9,427 nt of DNA from Paracoccaceae bacterium (GTDB lineage Bacteria > Pseudomonadota > Alphaproteobacteria > Rhodobacterales > Rhodobacteraceae). Shown piece by piece: positions 6,477-9,427 of the stretch. Made by a program: the position numbers and the translations under genes. The stretch covers positions 1-9,427 of the forward strand of contig JALSRF010000371.1 of assembly GCA_026984895.1 (NCBI GenBank), given 5' to 3'. Numbering within the stretch: the stretch's first letter is position 1; each line of letters begins with the position of its first letter. The notes under the pieces are model-generated. The model ran no database searches. It was given only the letters and a program-made list of their open reading frames with translations, and had not been told where the DNA came from.

Positions 6477-7149
6477 CAATATCGGCAACGGCCGAAAGAT
6501 CGCGCAATTCGCGTTCGGGCCGCCAGGGAAGCCGGTCCACAGGCTCGCCCGCCCGGTTCGCCCAGAGCGTGCGAAAGCCGAACCCGGCGGCGGCGGCCGC
6601 ATCCCAGCCGTTCGAAGACACGAACAGCACCTCATGCGCCGGGCAGCCGAAGCGTTCGCTCACCAGCCGGTAGACCGATGCATGGGGCTTGAACACGCCG
6701 ACGCTCTCGACCGACAGCACATCATCCAGATCGCCCCCGATCCCGGCCGATTCGACGGCCCCCGCCAGCATCTCGGGCGAGCCGTTCGACAGGATCGCGG
6801 TGTGAAACCCGGCCGATTTCAGCGCCGCCAGCATCGCCGGCACCTCGGGATAGGCGGAAAGTTCCCAGTAAAGCGCCAGCAGGCGTTCGCGCAGTTCGGC
6901 ATCGTTCAGCCCGTTGGCCGCCATCGCCCAGTCCAGCCCGTCCTGCGTCACCTGCCAGAAATCGGCATGCGCATCGGCAACCGCGCGCAGCCAGGTATAT
7001 TGCAACTGTTTCAGCCGCCAGTCGGCCGCCAGTTTCGGCCAGACTTCCGCCAGCGCCTCGCGTCCCGGCTCGGCCGCGGCCTCGCGCGCGGCCGCGGCCA
7101 CGTCGAACAGCGTGCCATAGGCATCGAAAACGCATGTGGTAATCGGCAT
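6451..7149 (-). CDS. (S)-2-haloacid dehalogenase, type II (HAD superfamily)
   Basis: A 232-residue HAD-fold dehalogenase that hydrolyses (S)-2-haloalkanoic acids to (R)-2-hydroxyacids with halide release. The catalytic set of the L-2-haloacid dehalogenases is present: nucleophile Asp9 and Thr13 (FDAYGTLFD), Arg45 in the WRLKQLQYTWLR signature, Ser121-Asn122 (ILSNGSPEM), Lys154 (FKPHASVY) with Tyr160, then Ser178, Asn180 and Asp183 (VSSNGWDAAAA). Length agrees with the family. The signature around Arg45 separates it from phosphoglycolate phosphatases, so the call is firm as a family; natural substrates are unknown and could be physiological rather than halogenated. ATG 7149 has a G-rich ribosome site (GGGGGGACA) directly upstream, but an identical site plus ATG occurs 14 nt further up, out of frame. 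The last residues and stop lie inside the 14-bp repeat array. It is probably the first gene of the four-gene unit; no clear promoter is visible in front of it. Confidence 0.92.
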   Translation of the reverse strand: MPITTCVFDAYGTLFDVAAAAREAAAEPGREALAEVWPKLAADWRLKQLQYTWLRAVADAHADFWQVTQDGLDWAMAANGLNDAELRERLLALYWELSAYPEVPAMLAALKSAGFHTAILSNGSPEMLAGAVESAGIGGDLDDVLSVESVGVFKPHASVYRLVSERFGCPAHEVLFVSSNGWDAAAAAGFGFRTLWANRAGEPVDRLPWRPERELRDLSAVADIAGDLKQGN

Positions 7150-7172
7150 TGTCCCCCCGGCATTGTCCCCCG
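7145..7172 (-). repeat. Tandem duplication of ribosome site plus start codon
   Basis: Two 14-bp units on the plus strand, GGCATTGTCCCCCC (7145-7158) and GGCATTGTCCCCCG (7159-7172), 13 of 14 identical. On the minus strand each reads G-run, ACA, ATG, CC. The downstream ATG (7149) starts the dehalogenase. The upstream ATG (7163) is in another frame and would give a peptide of about 50 residues ending at 7011. The duplication thus creates a decoy or regulatory start. Confidence 0.85.
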
Positions 7173-7196
7173 GCCGCGCGTCCTGCCGCGCGTCCG
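7173..7196. repeat. 12-bp imperfect tandem duplication
   Basis: GCCGCGCGTCCT (7173-7184) and GCCGCGCGTCCG (7185-7196) match at 11 of 12 positions. They directly abut the duplicated start module at 7145-7172, so 52 bp in a row upstream of and at the dehalogenase start consists of tandem duplications. Confidence 0.8.
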
Positions 7197-7277
7197 GGGT
7201 GTTGCGCCCGACTCTCGCACGCCTCGGCCGCCGAGGGAAGCCGTCATCGGGCCCGGATCGGGCAGATCAACGTGACG
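7197..7277 (-). promoter_or_regulatory. Remainder of dehalogenase upstream spacer, with palindromes
   Basis: The gap between the M50-like gene and the dehalogenase is 128 bp (7150-7277). Its left part is tandem repeats. This right part holds a near-perfect palindrome CCTCGGC-C-GCCGAGG (7222-7236) and a short hairpin GCCCG-GAT-CGGGC (7251-7263). AACGT-G-ACGTT (7269-7279) overlaps the M50-like stop codon. The hairpins could end the upstream transcript or act as operators. I find no convincing -35/-10 pair for the dehalogenase operon on the minus strand. Confidence 0.35.
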
Positions 7278-8087
7278 TTACCTGAAATAGGCCCCGAACA
7301 GCCACCATCCGGCGGAAAAATGCGCCGCCATGGTGAAAGCATAGGCCGCGAGAGCCAGCAGCCCGTGATCGGGTTTCAGCGGCACGCGGCCGCGTTCGGC
7401 GCGATGCAGCAGGCTTTGCGCCCCGAAGGCTGCGCCGACCATCAACGCCACCGACCCGGTGCGCAGGGATGCCGTGAACATTGCCGTGCTCATGAATACC
7501 GCTGCGGCGGGGGCGAGGGCAGGCCAGTAGCTGGCCACCGCGGCGCGCATGCATCTGGCCCCGTCGAACGGCGCGAACGGCAACAGCAGGACGAAATTGA
7601 CCGCACCGCAGGTTGCCGCGAAGAACCAGAGCGACGTTGAAAGCGACGGCGCCCAATCGCGCAGCACCAGCGCCAGCGCGGCCCCCATGGCAACCGGCCC
7701 CAGGCTGAGCGCCGGGCCCATGATGGCAACCAGGAAATCTTCGCCGTCGCTTTTCAGCGGGTCGTCGGAAATGCCGGCGCCGGCCATGAACGGCACGAAC
7801 CGGAACCGCGCCCGCCTGTGACCCAGCATCCTGTATGCCATGACCTGCGCGAATTCGCGCAGCAGCAGCGCCAGAATGATGGGAATGCCGAAGGGAACCC
7901 CCAGGACATAGGCACAGGCGACGAACAGGACGAACCCGATGACGACGCTGCGCCCGTCAAAACCGGAAACCGTGATGCTGCCCTGCGCAGAGGCCCCGGC
8001 CCACAGCACGCCGAGGCTGCCAAGAAAAATCGTGCTTGCCAAGACGAGATACAGCACCTGATCGCAATCCCCTGAACAACCGGCCAT
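7278..8087 (-). CDS. M50 (site-2 protease)-like membrane protein lacking HExxH histidines
   Basis: A 269-residue polytopic membrane protein with about six to eight hydrophobic segments. It follows the M50 layout: a membrane helix that should carry HExxH, then an 'F-V-P-F' strand, then GEDFLVAIMGPALSL (about 115-129), then an NxxxxxPFxPxDGxR motif (Asn164, PFDGAR 173-178). The zinc motif itself reads REFAQ (77-81): the Glu is kept but both His are replaced (codons CGC and CAG). Asp175, the family's third zinc ligand, is kept. I infer an inactive M50 homologue, perhaps a binding or chaperone-like form; it could instead be an unrelated membrane family with chance likeness. I chose ATG 8087 because GGAGAGG ends 5 nt upstream. 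An in-frame ATG at 8111 would add 8 residues, but its AGGGGA lies too close. It sits between fabI and the dehalogenase on the same strand. Its role is unknown. Confidence 0.7.
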   Translation of the reverse strand: MAGCSGDCDQVLYLVLASTIFLGSLGVLWAGASAQGSITVSGFDGRSVVIGFVLFVACAYVLGVPFGIPIILALLLREFAQVMAYRMLGHRRARFRFVPFMAGAGISDDPLKSDGEDFLVAIMGPALSLGPVAMGAALALVLRDWAPSLSTSLWFFAATCGAVNFVLLLPFAPFDGARCMRAAVASYWPALAPAAAVFMSTAMFTASLRTGSVALMVGAAFGAQSLLHRAERGRVPLKPDHGLLALAAYAFTMAAHFSAGWWLFGAYFR

Positions 8088-8120
8088 TCTGGCCTCTCCA
8101 TCCAGGATCATGTTCCCCTA

Positions 8121-8146
8121 AATTCCCGTTAAAATACATGGGAATT
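8121..8146. repeat. Inverted repeat in fabI / M50-like spacer
   Basis: AATTCCC (8121-8127) and GGGAATT (8140-8146) are perfect 7-bp arms around an AT-rich 12-nt centre. The 79-bp spacer is clearly more AT-rich than its surroundings, which is compatible with a promoter/operator for the M50-like gene. On the minus strand TATTTT lies in the centre, but no good -35 is found at the right distance. It is too long-looped and lacks a T-tract for a typical terminator. Confidence 0.35.
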
Positions 8147-8166
8147 CCGTTGACAGACTGTTTCCG

Positions 8167-8955
8167 TCACAGGTTTTCCGGCGCCGGCATCCCCATGGCG
8201 TGATAGCCGCCGTCAACGTGGACGATCTCGCCCGAGGTGCTGCCCCCGTAGTCCGACGCCAGCCAGGCGGCGGTGCCGCCGATCGCCTCGAGCGTCGCAT
8301 TGGCGCGCAGCGGGGCGTTGGCCTCGGCGTGGCGGAAGGTCTTGCGCGCGCCGCCGATGGCCGAGCCGGCCAGCGTCTTCATCGGTCCCGGCGCGATGGC
8401 GTTCACCCGGATGCCGTCCGGGCCGAGGTCGTTGGCCAGGTAGCGCACCGCCGCCTCCAGCGCCGCCTTGGCCACGCCCATCACGTTGTAGTTGGGCATC
8501 ACCCGGGTCGCGCCGTCGAAGGTCAGCGTCAGGATGGTGCCGCCCCCGGTCATCAGCGGCGCCGCGCGCCGGGCCGCGTCGATCAGCGAATAGCAGGAGA
8601 TGTCCAGCGAATTGTGGAAGTTGGCCCGGCTGGTGTCCATGAAGCGCCCGGTCAGTTCGCTCTTGTCGGAATAGGCGATGGCGTGCACCAGGAAATCCAG
8701 CCGGCCCCAGGTCCGGGCCAGCGCATCGAAGGCCGCATCCATCGACGCCTCGTCGGTCACGTCCACATCCAGCGTGATGTCCGAGCCGATGCCTTCGGCC
8801 AGCGGGATCACCCGTTTGCCGAAGGCCTCGCCCTGGTAGGTAAAGGCCAGTTCGGCGCCCTCGCGCGCCATCACCTCGGCAATGCCCCAGGCGATGGAGC
8901 GGTTGTTGGCAACCCCCATCACCAGCCCGCGCCTGCCCTTCAGAAGATCGGCCAT
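8167..8955 (-). CDS. fabI: Enoyl-[acyl-carrier-protein] reductase (NADH), FabI
   Basis: A 262-residue short-chain dehydrogenase-type enoyl-ACP reductase, the same length as E. coli FabI, which catalyses the last reduction of each fatty acid elongation round. The FabI-type cofactor motif GVANNRSIAWGIA (14-26) is present, followed by VDVTD (65-69) and the catalytic pair Tyr156 and Lys163 (YNVMGVAKAAL). RVNAIAPGPMKTLA (183-196) forms the substrate loop, and the C-terminus SGEIVHVDGGYHAMGM is typical. The position equal to E. coli Tyr146 is Phe here (TFDGAT). The start lies 7 nt after the fabB stop with only a weak GCGGG ribosome site, so translation is probably coupled to fabB. This is the target of triclosan-type inhibitors in other bacteria. 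Rhodobacteraceae often carry more than one FabI, and this one belongs to the copy that follows fabB. Confidence 0.95.
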   Translation of the reverse strand: MADLLKGRRGLVMGVANNRSIAWGIAEVMAREGAELAFTYQGEAFGKRVIPLAEGIGSDITLDVDVTDEASMDAAFDALARTWGRLDFLVHAIAYSDKSELTGRFMDTSRANFHNSLDISCYSLIDAARRAAPLMTGGGTILTLTFDGATRVMPNYNVMGVAKAALEAAVRYLANDLGPDGIRVNAIAPGPMKTLAGSAIGGARKTFRHAEANAPLRANATLEAIGGTAAWLASDYGGSTSGEIVHVDGGYHAMGMPAPENL

Positions 8956-8962
8956 GCCCGCG

Positions 8963-9427
8963 CTACCCGTGGTATTTCGACAGGATCAGCGTGGCGTTGG
9001 TGCCGCCGAAACCGAAGGAGTTGGACAAGACCGTGTCAAGTTCGGTTTTCACCATCCGGGTGGCGATTTCCTCGGGGCGGATCTCCGGGTCCAGTTCGGT
9101 GATGTTGATCGAGGGCGCGATGAAGCCGTGCTCCATCATCAGCAGCGAATAGATCGCCTCGGTCACGCCGGCCGCGCCCAGCAGGTGCCCGGTCATCGAC
9201 TTGGTCGAGGAGATCGGCGCGTGGTCCTCGCCCAGCGCTTCGCGCACCGCCTTGACCTCCACCACGTCGCCGGCGGGCGTCGAGGTGCCGTGGGCGTTGA
9301 CGTAATCCACCTTGCGATCGCCGATGGTCGAGAGCGCCAGCTTCATCGAGCGGACCCCGCCTTCGCCCGAGGGCGCCACCATATCGTGCCCGTCCGAGGT
9401 GGCGCCGTAGCCGGTGACCTCGGCATA
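8963..9427 (-). CDS. fabB: 3-oxoacyl-ACP synthase I, FabB, C-terminal part (runs off right edge)
   Basis: The last 154 residues of a beta-ketoacyl-ACP synthase, which condenses malonyl-ACP with a growing acyl chain. The fragment contains the first active-site histidine in VNAHGTSTPAGD (fragment residue 46), the Lys76/His81 pair in STKSMTGHLLGAAG, and the C-terminal SNSFGFGGTNATLIL gating/oxyanion motif. The stretch IYSLLMMEHGFIAPSINI is nearly the same as in E. coli FabB and points to KAS I rather than FabF/KAS II. The nucleophilic Cys and the start are outside the window. The stop (TAG) is 7 nt before fabI. In this bacterial family fabA commonly precedes fabB; that would be the expected gene beyond the edge. 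Confidence 0.95.
   Translation of the reverse strand, partial: YAEVTGYGATSDGHDMVAPSGEGGVRSMKLALSTIGDRKVDYVNAHGTSTPAGDVVEVKAVREALGEDHAPISSTKSMTGHLLGAAGVTEAIYSLLMMEHGFIAPSINITELDPEIRPEEIATRMVKTELDTVLSNSFGFGGTNATLILSKYHG

Noticed and set aside
5507..6673. A 388-codon open frame on the plus strand opposite the GTSRGG hydrolase
   Set aside because: It crosses the 14-bp repeat junction and parts of three real genes, is rich in Arg, His and Gln, and has no recognisable domain.
8150..8155. A perfect TTGACA on the plus strand as a promoter
   Set aside because: No -10-like hexamer is found 16-18 nt downstream, and it would point antisense into fabI.
8200..9102. A 300-codon open frame on the plus strand opposite fabI and the end of fabB
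   Set aside because: It is antisense to two unmistakable fatty acid synthesis genes and shows only composition-driven openness.

Overview
The window looks like chromosome from a high-GC alphaproteobacterium, most likely of the Rhodobacteraceae/Paracoccaceae. The grounds are the strong G/C bias at third codon positions, the fabB-fabI order, the Hint-domain protein type and the sequence style of the enzymes. No phage, transposon, integrase, CRISPR array, tRNA or rRNA was seen. Assignment to a genus is not possible from this sequence alone.

Layout. Positions 1-550 (minus) hold the N-terminal part of a Hint-domain (hedgehog/intein-type) protein that runs off the left edge. It is divergent from a Do-family (DegP/DegQ-like) periplasmic serine protease at 824-2215 (plus). 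The 273-bp divergent spacer carries a palindrome cluster and a sequence close to the alphaproteobacterial heat-shock (RpoH) promoter consensus. A strong hairpin follows the protease gene. The convergent spacer 2216-2516 has no convincing gene. Everything from 2517 to the right edge is on the minus strand, in transcription order from right to left: fabB (3' part), fabI, an M50-like membrane protein, a type II haloacid dehalogenase, an alpha/beta hydrolase, a serine/threonine dehydratase-type PLP enzyme, a second alpha/beta hydrolase and a zinc alcohol dehydrogenase.

How the genes work together. fabB and fabI lie 7 nt apart and catalyse the condensation and final reduction steps of type II fatty acid synthesis. 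Dehalogenase, hydrolase, dehydratase and hydrolase look like one transcription unit: the last three are linked by ATGA and TGATG stop/start overlaps, and the first two by a 29-nt gap. The dehalogenase makes 2-hydroxyacids from 2-haloacids, and the dehydratase makes 2-oxoacids from hydroxyamino acids. A joint role in small-acid catabolism or detoxification is inference. The zinc alcohol dehydrogenase lies 262 bp downstream and probably has its own promoter.

Most unusual points. (1) The dehalogenase/hydrolase junction consists of four 14-bp tandem units, each carrying a Shine-Dalgarno-like core. (2) The dehalogenase start region has its Shine-Dalgarno plus ATG duplicated in tandem, also with a 14-bp period. 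(3) Several other unrelated 12-17 bp tandem duplications sit in intergenic DNA here. (4) The M50-like membrane protein has Arg and Gln where the two zinc-binding histidines of HExxH should be, so it is probably a pseudoprotease.
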